Origin: Monarcha castaneiventris obscurior
Taxonomy: Eukaryota > Chordata > Aves > Passeriformes > Monarchidae
DNA length: 64,000 bases
Direction: 5' to 3'
Assembly: GCA_026261815.1 (NCBI GenBank)
Contig: JAMPIT010000493.1
Coordinates: 9,379,501 to 9,443,500, forward strand
The notes under the pieces were generated by a model, which ran no database searches, was not told the DNA's origin, and worked only from the letters and a program-made list of their open reading frames with translations. The position numbers were made by a program, and so were the translations under genes. Shown here piece after piece: positions 12,428-23,400 of the stretch; the first letter of the stretch is position 1; the number at the start of each line of letters is the position of its first letter.

Positions 12428-14650
12428 GACATGACTTATGGCTAAAGTTTTAATTAGCACAATTATCCTTTGATGAATGAATGTTGCTGAGCTGACATCA
12501 ATTATCTCTCCCTTCAACCCCTTTTTGCCACATGCCCCAGCTGCAAATATGTGCAAAATGCCTCAGAAACTCCTAGAAATGGTTGTACCTCAGTTAATGA
12601 GAAATTCCAGAGCCCTGCATAAAATCATGCTTGGAATGCAAACTCAAACTACCAGGCAAGGCAAACGAGTGATCATTATTCTCCCAAGAGGTTCACGGAG
12701 TGCTCTGTGCTCCAGGGATCTTGCTGTACCTTCTGAGGGTTCAGAAGGACATGAAATTATCTTGCCCCAGGCAGGGATTGTGGAACCTTCCAGTGCCTGC
12801 AGCATAAACCTGGGTAAACGTCAGGAGACAAAATTAATTGGGATAAGGGCAGGAGCTGCAGATCCCGGTGACAGGAGCCAACACAGGAATAAATCTTGTG
12901 TCTTCCTCTGAATGGGATCAGAGTCCTCGCCACAGCAGTTCTTGGAGCACTTCATCTCAGAGGAAAGTGTTGCTACTGCTGAAAATGCCACAATAGGGTT
13001 AATTTCAGGCTGTTCCTGGTGGATGGTGACTGAAACCAGAGGCAGCTTTAAGATGAGGTGAGAATTAAAATATTACACTGAATGTGACAACGTGGCTACA
13101 TCCTTTCATCCTGCTGCTGGATCACCAATATCCCACCCTTTTAGAATTATTTTGCCTTTAAACATTATTATTCTTTTCTCTCACACTTCTTTAACCCGCT
13201 GATCTGCTTTCTCCAGGTCATTTTAAAGTTTCTATCTTTCCATTTTTGCCTCCAAAATCTGGAAAATTGTGATCAGGGCTGAATTTACAATGAAGAAAAT
13301 TATCCCAGCGGTCTCACAGCTTTGCTAAGGACACTGTGCACACGAAGAATTCCTATAATTCTGGGACCTGGCATGGCTCCATGAGGTGAATCCCCTCTGG
13401 TGGCTGTCAGATACGGCTGCATATTGGATTCAAAAGCTGTTTCAAGCAGAATACAGGGGGAAAATGAGAAATACCTCACTGTGGAGCACCTGGAATTCTG
13501 ACAGTCCCATCTCGTCTCTCCCTGCTGTGAATCCTCACGCTGGACACAGATGGATTCCAAATCCCTAATCCATGGAAGCCTGCGTCTCGTGGAAGGGAGA
13601 GGTTCCCTCTCATTTAGCAGGAGGAAGAGGCTCTTCCAGCATCTCCTGTGACAGCCACAGGCATGAGGGGACAACCCTTAATGTGTGCCCAAAACACGGG
13701 GGTCACACAGGGAGGGACAGCTGCCTTTGGGCAGGGCTGCCACCAGCACATCTGCCCTAAAACCTGCATCCATTTTTGCAGCAGCTGAATAAAATTCCAC
13801 CCCTCAAATCCCTGCAGAGGCTTTTAGGGCAGGAAAACATCCCGTGGCCAGAGGGTCCCGTTCCACCTTGTGACAGGGAGCAGGCCCTGAGCCATGGCTG
13901 GAGCCCAATTCCAGCTCCTCAGAGCCTGCCTGGGCTCTGGCTTTGCTCCATGGGCACTGGGGAATTCCCACCCTCCACATCGAAGGCTTTGGGAGGATTT
14001 ATGGCGCTGGCACGTGGCACCTCCTCGCTGTGGAGGGCCAGGATGGAGCAGGTAGGGTGGTGGATATTAATTCCCATGGAAATCCTGGTGGGGAAACGGA
14101 TGCCAGAGCAAAGGGAGAATCATCCAGCAGTCGTGCTGAGAGAAGGGAGCAGTGCTTGGGATGAAGGTTTCCCGGGATGAGATCATCAGTGCTCTTTGGG
14201 GAACGCCTCATCGTGCCCACAGGAGTTCTGTGGCGAGAGAAAATGATCATTCTTCAAGGAAAAGTGAGAAAAGATTTTTACCAATTGCCTGCTGACAAAC
14301 CAGTGGAACATCTGAGTATTTGTCTCTTGGTTTTGCAGCTCTATCAAGACCAGCAAAACCACAACGGGGTTGGGCTTGATTTGCCCCGCTGCCTTTTGAG
14401 CCATTTGGTGTTTTCTAAATTCCTCATTTGTCATTTGTCATTTCTGCTGTGACTTCCCAGCAGGCAGCAGGCACAAGGTACACGCTGAGTGATCATCCTG
14501 TCGGCTTTTCCACATCTGACACTCAGAAATAAAAATACATGGAGGGGAAAGAACCGTTTGCTGAGAGTGATAAGGGCTCTGCCTGTGGCTGCCCCGGGAC
14601 ATCGCTGACGTGGGGACCCTGGGGACGTGGGCACACAGGGAAATGGGAGG
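12428..14650. other. Unique non-coding stretch
   Basis: No gene, interspersed repeat or tandem array is recognised. The open frames are shorter than 145 codons and overlap on both strands. The stretch ends where a 40-bp tandem array begins. Confidence 0.5.
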
Positions 14651-15226
14651 TGTGGTGGCCATGGAGCACTGAGGGCACACAGACAGGAGCTGTGGTGGCC
14701 ATGGAGCACTGAGGGCACACAGACAGGAGCTGTGGTGGCCATGGAGCACTGAGGGCACACAGACAGGAGCTGTGGTGGTCACAGAGCATTGTGGGCACAC
14801 AGACAGGAGCTGTGGTGGCCATGGAGCACTGAGGGCACACAGACAGGAGCTGTGGTGGCCATGGAGCACTGAGGGCACACAGACAGGAGCTGTGGTGGCC
14901 ATGGAGCACTGAGGGCACACAGACAGGAGCTGTGGTGGCCATGGAGCACAAACAGGAGCTGTGGTGGCCATGGAGCACTGAGGGCACACAGACAGGAGCT
15001 GTGGTGACCACAAAGCACTGTGGGCACACAGACAGGAGGTGTGGTGGCCATGGAGCACTGTGGGCACACAGACAGGAGCTGTGGTGGCCACAGAGCACTG
15101 TGGGCACACAGACAGGAGCTGTGGTGGCCACGGAGCACTGAGGGCACACAGACAGGAGCTGTGGTGGCCACGGAGCACTGTGGGCACACAGACAGGAGCT
15201 GTGGTGGCCATGGAGCACTGTGGGCA
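14651..15226. repeat. 40-bp minisatellite, about 14 copies
   Basis: The unit begins TGTGGTGGCCATGGAGCACT and continues GAGGGCACACAGACAGGAGC. Seven units are in perfect 40-bp register from 14651. A shortened unit of 29 bp follows at 14931-14959 (an 11-bp loss), then six more units from 14960 and a partial one from 15200. Units differ by a few substitutions (GAGGGC or TGTGGGC; ATGGAG, ACAGAG or ACGGAG). The unit length is not divisible by three and the unit has no stop codon on the minus strand, which explains minus-strand frames of 257 and 265 codons. They are not genes. Confidence 0.96.
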
Positions 15227-18200
15227 GAAGGGATGGGACGTGGAAAATCAGGGGCAGGGCAGGAACAGGGCTCTGTGGATGAGCCTGGGGCTGTCCTGGC
15301 AAACCTGGGCTGGGTTTCAAGTGGTCCTCAAGTGATTTATGGGCTGGATGCAGACCTCTAAATCCTGCATGGATTCTGCATTTGGGCTCTCTGGGAAAGT
15401 CCAGCTGAGCTTTGTCTGAGACTCATAAATACAAACCAAAAGCCTCAACCCAAATTCTGCCAAATCAGGGGGAATGTGCCAAAGCAGAGGGTTTTTAACT
15501 GTCTGCCACCATTTTGTGGCTTATGGGACGGGCATTGGGGTCTAAGCAGTAAATAAAGGAATACAGACAGTGTTTTGTGAACTCTGGGCATGACCTTTTC
15601 CACGAGGTGAAGTTATTGTGTGAGGCTTTCCTGTCTGAAGGGGAAGGGACAGCACAATAAATGATCCCTCAGCAAGTGCTGACAACTCAATCACAAGGGT
15701 AGGGACTAATTTCAAGGTCCAGCCAAACTGAAATTGCTGCTGAGCCACAGCTGGGTGTGAGGCATCCCTTGGGCTGGGAGGGCATCAGCAGCCCAGAAAA
15801 AAAGGCAGTCACTACCAAAGGTTAAAAAACCTCATCTATTTAATGTCAGAGGATAAGTGAGCTCTAGATAGAGAGACCCAGAGTGATTTACTGCCCTTAA
15901 AATCTGTTTTGTCTTAAAAGTATCTTATTTTTTTCCCTAAATAAAAGTCTCTCATAACTAAACATGGCTTGCTTAAGGCCCTTTGCTGGACAGCAGCATC
16001 AGAAAGCTCAGAACCACGGGCAGGGAAAAAATGCTGAGGTGATGGGCATGAATTTCCCTGAAAAGGGGCAAACAGGGTCATTTCTCCCCAAAATTCGGGA
16101 TGCAGAGCTGGGATGAAGCTGGTGAAGCCTGGGCAGTGCTGAGGCAGGTGCTCCCAGCTCCAGAGAAGCAGCAGCAGCTGGAACATCTGCACTGCCCGGT
16201 GTTTGGGTGGGGAGGGAGGGAGGGAAGGAGGAAGGCAATCAGCTCTCCCCGGGAGAGGAAGAGCAAGGAAAGCGGTGTTTGTCAATGACAAAAATGAAAA
16301 GAAAAAGCCCAGCCCTCAAACGCGAGCAGTTCCAGCCATCAGATAAGCTCCTGGAGCGTTAACACTTCTCGTCTCACCCTTCCTGCCCTGCCCTGCCCTG
16401 GAACACGGCCCCTGCTGCCCGCCCTGTCCCGCTCTCATCTCTGCCATCACAGCCCAGCTCGGAGCAGTTCCTGTTGTTAAATCACCACAAACGGGGACGG
16501 TGACAAGTGGCAGCAGCGTTCTCCACCCTGGGCACCCAGGAGGAGCAGGGATGGGGTCCAGGAAAGTTCAGAAGGGCTTGGTGATGGGGCAAATGGGATG
16601 ATGGCCAGGGAATCTTCTCCCCCAGTGGGGTTTAGAGCCCCCATCCTTTCCCTTTTCCCTGACTGAATGAATTCTTGCTGCCCTGCAGGCTCCTGACAGA
16701 ACCCCTGGGTGCAAACAGAGCTCAGCCAGGTCTCCTGCCCCTTAGCACTGGGAATAAATATTGGGATAACGTTACACCCACCCTGCAGTCCAGCCAGGTC
16801 TGTAAAACTCTGTCATGACTTCAACCCTTTGTGTTCCAAGGAAAAATTCTCTTTATCCCTGATTCAGGATTTAAGGTGAGAGGTGAAGTGTCACTTAGCC
16901 TCTGTCTGGTCCCTTAGGTCCATTCACAGCTCATGGAGGCCAGGCTTTGAGCCTGGAATATCCTCTGGAAATGCATCCAGCCTTGCTCTGAGGTGATAAA
17001 AAGGTCTCCTCACTGCTGCAGGAATTTCTCTCCAATGGGAATATCTGCTATTAAATGTGTTAATCTAATTTCTGGCTATAATTTTATAATCAGTCGCTTC
17101 CAGCTGCTGGTTCTGACTGCAGCCAGCAGAACAGAGCAGAGCATTCCAGGACCAGCCTCTCCTGCCATTTCTGTCCCACTCTGCTCCTGTCTGTGCTTTA
17201 TTCTTCACTGAACTTATTTTGTCCTTTATTTTTTTAACGCAGAACGCACTGGATAAATAAAAGTTGAAACAAAGTGATTGTGCATTAGTGGCCCTGGTTC
17301 TGAATTTCCCTTCGTGTCAGGAATATCAGAAGGTGATGGGCACAAGTTCTGTAAGTTCCCCTTCATGCCTGAGGAATATCAAAAGTGATGGGAACAAACC
17401 CAGCAAAACCCTGATGGATTCTGCGCCAGCCACTGGTGCCGGGCACGGGATTCTCTCACAACAAACCCCTCAATCTTCCAGCTGAGAAACACAACAAATG
17501 TAAAGAAAAGGCCCCGAGTGTGGCTGCAAGAGGAGTGTTTCAAAGTTTTAAAGACAGGGAGCTTTGTTCTTCTCCTCACTGCTCCAGACACACACCAGAG
17601 CGAAGCGGAGCGGCGGAGGCTGCCAACGTTAATATTATTTTTGGAAAGAGATTGATCCTGGAAAGTAAGTACATGAAAGAGGAAGAGAAACAAGGGATTG
17701 TTAGCTAAGGTCACTTTGAGGTCTGGCACACATGACCTGAAAAAGCCCAAAAGCTTTGGATCCAATCCCCCCAAACGGCGGAGGAATTGACGGTGATTAC
17801 GTAGCTCCGAGAGCGCACGGGGTGACTGAACAGTGGGAAATGGGATAAAAGAAGGGTCAGATATCCACAAACAAGGCTCTCTGCATGTTGGGAAGGCTTT
17901 GACAGCAGCCAGAAGCACTTTTAGGTGAGCCCACAGCACAGAGCAGCCTGCCAAGGGCATGACCATCCTCGGGAGTCTGGGAATGCTGCGAGCTGCCGGG
18001 CCCCTGCGGCTGGGCACGGAGCTCCGCTCTCTCACCACTTCCTTCCCTCACGGCAAACGGAGCAGTGAAACAGAAAAAAACAAATCAAAAGTGGGTGTCT
18101 GGGCAGGCCAAGTCCACACACAGTTTCCCAAAGGCCTTTATTAGAAAGGCTGGAGCACGGAGGGCTGAGGCTATCGGGGAATCAAGGACACTTCCCAGCG

Positions 18201-19017
18201 CTTTCCATTACGACACCGGGAATTGAATCGAGGCTGGGACACGAGGAGCTGGGGCTTGGTTCAGCCCTGCCCACGTCCCCTGGGCCTGGGGAACTTGCTG
18301 AGCTCTGTTGTTGCTTTACAGTGGGCTAATAAACCCAGTACCAGGTCCTGGAGGGAAGTGTTCCTTAGCTGAGCCTAATTAACCAAAACCCGAGAATATA
18401 AACATTGCTCGGCCTTCCCTCTGCTTTGGGCATGTCATAGACAGCTCTGGATGGAGAACGTGGAAATTCAGCCTGCTGAAATATCCACTTAATTAGCAAC
18501 AGGTACTTGTGTTAATTAGTGCAGAGCCCATCCCTGGATCAAGCACAAAATGGGAATAAACGGGCAGGTTCCTGCAGGGCTGAGTTCTAGCAGCGGGCTA
18601 GGAACTGATCTCCACTGAAATCTGTTCCTGCACTTTCTCCCTTTTCACGAGGTCCCGAGGCTAATTAGCACCTGGCAACACCTCGGGAAAGATGAAACCT
18701 CACTCGGGCCTGGCTGCTTTGACACACAGTTAAAGGATCAGGGACACAGGAGGGGTTTTTTGGTGTCTCATATCCCACAGACAGCGAGTGCCTGCAAGAG
18801 GAGAAGAATGTGCTGGGCTTTAATCAGCTTGCTAGGCGTGCAGGCACGCTTAAGGAGGCAAACCCAGCCTATCTGGGCCGGGATCAGACTGCACCAGTCA
18901 TTAGCTCCCAACTGCTCCTCTCTGGCTTTGCTGGGACCTCCTCAGATTTGGAGGGGTGTGGGAAAAAAACCGCAATTAAAATTCAGACGAGGACGTGGAG
19001 AAAGGGAGAAAGAGATG
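15227..19017. other. Unique non-coding stretch
   Basis: No gene is recognised. A purine-rich run (GGGAGGGAGGGAGGGAAGG) lies near 16208-16236. From about 18290 to 18690 there are several TAATTA-type cores (CCTAATTAACC, CTTAATTAGC, GTTAATTAGT, GCTAATTAGC) in otherwise repeat-free sequence, a candidate conserved non-coding element. Confidence 0.4.
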
Positions 19018-19045
19018 AAACACTAATAAAGCTTTATTAGTGTTT
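19018..19045. repeat. Perfect 28-bp palindrome with AATAAA on both strands
   Basis: The left half is AAACACTAATAAAG and the right half is its exact reverse complement, with no spacer. The centre is AAGCTT. AATAAA lies at 19025-19030 on plus and at 19033-19038 on minus, so the palindrome offers a polyadenylation hexamer to transcripts from either side. No transcript end can be shown from sequence alone. Confidence 0.9.
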
Positions 19046-21065
19046 TATTTAATTAAAACTAACTTTCATGCTGCTGTGACCATAAATATGAATTTGCTTT
19101 AAAGGCAATCAGCAGAGCTGTCACTGAGGGGAGGAGTGGTGCTCTCTGCTTTGCCTCCACTTATTTATTTCCACATCCACATTCCTGTTCCTGCCTCCAG
19201 CACGCCGAGCTGCTGATGCCCCTGCCAGGGACAGACCCAAAAGGCACCAATCCACACAAAACCACCACTGGAGAAGCAGCTGGAGCCCAGCAGGGCCTTG
19301 CTTTAGGATTCTGGTGGTGGTTTTGGTGCCACTTCCACTCTGCCCAGCCCTGCCAGGTGTCCACAGTGAGTCCTTAGTTGAGGAATTCAGGTGGATAAAT
19401 TTTGGGTGCACGTTCCTGGGAGAAGCAGGAATAACTGGAGCCTTTAGATAGGAACTGAAACCTTTGCTGTGGAAATTAAAGAACTTCTCTTTTCATGAGC
19501 TCCTTGTGTGTGTCTGACAGCAGAGAAGCTCTCAGGCTGCTCTAGCAGACCCTGTGTTTCAGGCTGAGGGGAATCACCTCCAACCTGAAAATAAAACATT
19601 CACTGCAGTGCAGGATGCTTCAAATTCCCTGGAAGAAAGTTCCTCTTTATCTTCTCTGGCACTAACTCGGTAAGAATTTCCCAATCCCAAGTGATCTGGA
19701 GCACTGGGAAATGCAGTGTTTCTAGATAGGCAATGGGCAAATGCTCAAAGTGAGAAAGAAAAACCACTTTTTCCATTTTCCCCACAAACTTTAGTCATTA
19801 AACCGAGCTGACAATGAGCTGAATTTTATTTACTCCCTAGATATAAGTGGAAAGACACCCAGCCACAACAACCAGCTGCCAGAACTGACTTTTAACAGAG
19901 TTCATCTGCCATGAAGGTCTCCTGTGACCGCTTTCCTCATTCCCCTCACCACAACCCCCTAATGCTGATTATTTCCACATTTGTGCAGCTCCCAGCACCA
20001 AGAATCACAAACCCACCCCTCAGCACACTCAGTGCTGGACCTCCCAGCCTGGCACTGCTTTCCAACCCTAAATAATCAGCTGAGCTCATTTGCACATTTT
20101 ACCACCTTAATTAGCCCTCGCTATGGATGAAGATCATGAAGATTTTTGTTCTGGCTAATAATAACTGTGCTTTATCTTGCTTTGCCTTTTAACTGAGCAT
20201 GCCCTAATTGTGTATTTACGTTTGCTGGCATGTGCAAAACATTTTGAAGTCGCTGGGCAAAAGCAGCTAATTAGGATTGTACATTCTGTGCTCGCATGGC
20301 ACAGCAGCAAATGGCTTGGTGGAGGCAGCTTAGCAAACGTTATTCATTAATTCAAAAATAGGAATTGCTCCTGAGTGCCCTGGATGAGTGAAGCTTGTGT
20401 CCAACCCACAGGATTCCTTATCGAATCTTTCTTATCAAATCACGGGGAGTTCTGCTGATTAACGATTTGGGAATACAGCTCTGATGGATTTCTGCAGAAG
20501 GTTTTGTTTTCTGCCTGCTCAGCTCCCGTTCCCAAACAGAATCAGGAATTCTCCCCTCAGACTCTCATTTGTGTCATTTTCCCTTTGTTCTTCCTCTTTC
20601 TCTCCTGGGAGATGGAATTGTGGCACCAACAAATGTGTAGTAAAATAATCAATAAACAAATGTTCTGTGTGGAAATGGGTGAATTTCTTCTTCAAGCACG
20701 TTAGTGAGATTTCTGCATAAAATACAGGGAACAACCGTGGATTTTAATGCAGACACTGCCTGGGAGCAGCCTCAGATTCCAGGGTTTCTCCCTGGAGGCC
20801 TCAGCAGATCGTTCACAATTAGGCAGGAGTGAGATGGGGATTACAAGGAGCTCTAGTTCCTTCTCATGGGGACGAGGAGGATGCAGTTTAAACTCACAGC
20901 CTGTCCTTGGCTCGGCTTCCACAGCCTGTCCTGTGCCAGCCTGTGCTGGCTTTGGCACCAGGGAGGCTCCACAAGGACAAGGGTTAGGTCTGGATCCAAC
21001 CTTCTGTAAGTTTTTCTGGAAGCAGAGGTACTGGGAGATGCTGGTGCTGTTCCACAGACAAATAT
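19046..21065. promoter_or_regulatory. Unique stretch with candidate conserved non-coding element (20060-20360)
   Basis: There is no gene or mobile element. Between about 20060 and 20360 the sequence is AT-rich and repeat-free, with ACCTTAATTAGCCCTC, GCTAATAATAACTG, GCAGCTAATTAGGATTGTAC and CGTTATTCATTAATTC in close succession. This motif mix is typical of distal enhancers near developmental genes. No target gene is visible in the window, and function is inferred only from texture. Confidence 0.3.
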
Positions 21066-21247
21066 TTTAGGAAGAAATTCCTCCCTGGGAGGGTGGGGAG
21101 GCTCTGGAACAGATTCCCAGAGAAGCTGTGGCTGCCCCTGGATCCCTGGCAGTGCCCAAGGCCAGGCTTGGAGCACCCTGGCACAGTGGAAGTTGTCCCT
21201 GCCCATGGTCCCTTCCAACCCCACCCATTCAGAGGTTTTATGACTCT
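21066..21247 (+). mobile_element. CR1 LINE 3' end
   Basis: It starts in TTAGGAAGAAATTCCTCCCT. It continues through GAGGGTGGGGAGGCTCTGGA and CCCTGGATCCCTGGCAGTGC to a degraded tail (CAGAGGTTTTATGACTCTC). About 20-30 bp near the end, including the usual GGGCTGGA segment, are missing compared with the copy at 60.8 kb. Confidence 0.88.
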
Positions 21248-23313
21248 CTGTTATCCCTTTATCTCCTTTTCTCTTCAATTTTCTCTTTTTCCTTCCCGTG
21301 TTCTGTATTGAACTAGAGGTTCCAAATTGACTCCAGTCTTTATTTAATTACCTCCACCTTGTTCCTCTGATGAACACCAAGCCTCAAAGCACAGCAAGAA
21401 CCAAAAATAGGCCCTGGGTTGCTGCAGGCCTGGCAACTCCATTAATAAGAAAGTCTAGCAGGCCCATTAATAAAAAGGCAATTAGCTCCTCTAATCAACC
21501 TGCCAACGAGCTTTCTGTATTTCCTGGAAAACACAGAGACAGGTGCTCACTAGATAAAAAGTGATAAACTCTGTTATCAGGGCCATGTTTGACTTTTTCT
21601 TCTTGGTGGTGGATCCAAAATGAACCAATCTACAAGAAAACCAGAAGTGCTGCTCCTCAAGAGCTTGCAAGAAATTACTGCTGTAATTAGGACATAAACA
21701 CATATTTATATCTAGAAAGAAATATAATTGTTTTCAAATTTATCTCCCAAACTACCCACCCCAGTGGCAGGAAGGAAATAAGAAGAGTTGCCTGTCTACA
21801 AAGCATCAGATTCCCATTTTTTAAAATTTTAGTACTCTTTAATTTAATAAATTTAAATTTAATTTGATTTTAAAGTTTAATGACAGCAGAGGTTGAAGCT
21901 TGTGACACAGCCATTAGAAAGGGACCTGTGAGATGGCACCTTCCGGGCCCAGATTTTGCCAGATAAGAGTTTTTGATAAGCTGGAGAGTGCCCAAATCTC
22001 TGGGGCAGGGAGCTGTGATTACTGAGGATCACACTTTTAGCGCTGCCACCTTTTAAATACATTGCAGGAGGAGCAATTAACTCTCCAATGTCTTCATTTG
22101 CAGGTGCTGATCAATCCTCAGCATGTAAAAAAAGCCCTCAGAGCACCCCAAATCGATGCAGAGTGGTTTGTGATAGGCCCCACTATCAGAGTGCCTCTAA
22201 TCAGCTCTTTTCATGTCTTAATTGATCAGGCACAGCAGAGCCCCAGTTCAGAGCAGCCTTTCCTAGAAGGGATTACTGTAAATCAGATTCAGGCTCGCTT
22301 ACAAGCAGAAATAAAAGCTGGATTTCACCAAAGAACTCTGGCAGGTGATGGGAGGTTCAGCTGAGAGAGGTCAGGAGTCAGGCCTCATTTCAGACCGAGA
22401 TTAAATCTGAGATAAGGCTCAAGTTCAGAGGTTGGTGAGCAGGTTTTTTTTCTCTTTTTTTATGAGATTTTTACTGAAAGTGTAGTTAAGAGCAAAGCTA
22501 GACATGTTTTCTGCAAAATAAACCAGCCATTAGCTGCAGGAAAGCAAAGCCAAGAAATAAATGTGTTGTCTCTCTGAGTGAGGGCTCCTTCAGTGCTTCC
22601 AACCCAAAAAGAAATAAAGTTTGAAAAGTTAATTTATCCCCTCAGCAAAATCATCAACGACCTGGCAGCTTCTGGGAGCTCTAAAATTCAATTAACATCT
22701 TTTGCTTTGTGTGTGACACGTCAATTAAACAGGAAGCAGAGGAATTCTATGGAACAGGAGTGAATGTAATGTGAGATAATTTGCTGGATTTCAGAACTTT
22801 GGTTGGGATTTGGGTCTGTGACTTGTTCATGTCTTTGGAAATGGGAGGGGTGGGAGTTATCCAGTGCATTTATCATTTGGAAAATTGATTAGAGCTGCAC
22901 TTGAGGAGCTTGGAACAGTTTTTCCCTGCAAACTGCTCAGTCCATGCCTGGCACTGGAAGTGTTTTAGCAATGGGGTGAATTTAATCTTTGAGAGGGCTC
23001 TGAAACCTTCACAGGAGCACAAAATGCTCCATGAGGAGAAAGAGTTTTGTGATGGAGAAGGGATGGTTTGGAAAACCTTGTGGAGAGCATTTTTTGGAGT
23101 CCCACCAGCCCCAGCCCTGGGAAATCTGCACCAGGAGAGGAGAACCAGGAGCTTTTCCCTCCCAAAGGGCAGGGAATGATGCTCTGGTGGCTGGGGCACT
23201 GGAGGAGGAGTCCAGAGCTCTGTGCCTTCATCTGGACTTTGCCCCTGATTTTTGTAAACCATTTCCACTTCTCAAATTTGATTTCTCACCTTTCACCCAG
23301 GACTGACCCAACC
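21248..23313. other. Unique stretch; AT-rich block and an unassigned open frame
   Basis: An AT-rich block lies at 21815-21885. At 22062-22361 there is a 100-codon open frame. It is preceded by an acceptor-like TCTTCATTTGCAG ending at 22103, and it contains a donor-like GCAGGTGATG at 22341. It has no recognisable domain. The same sequence also looks like a conserved non-coding element (AATTGATCAGGCAC, CTCTAATCAGC). I do not call it an exon. Confidence 0.3.
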
Positions 23314-23400
23314 TCACAGAAAAATTCTGGTGTGAAAAGACCTCCAAGATCATCAAATCCAACCCGTGGCTGATCCCCACCGTGCCCAGTCACCCTTCCC
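23314..23400 (-). mobile_element. CR1 LINE 3'-end fragment
   Basis: GTGAAAAGACCTCCAAGATC then ATCAAATCCAACCCGTGGCT is the reverse complement of a CR1 3' region of the GGTTGGAAAAGACCTC type. The homology fades after about 23400. Confidence 0.75.

Noticed and set aside
14438..15320. 257- and 265-codon minus frames of Cys/His/Pro-rich repeats, looking like a zinc-finger protein
   Set aside because: They come from a 40-bp tandem unit that rotates through all three registers. Cys and His spacing follows the unit length, not a C2H2 pattern.
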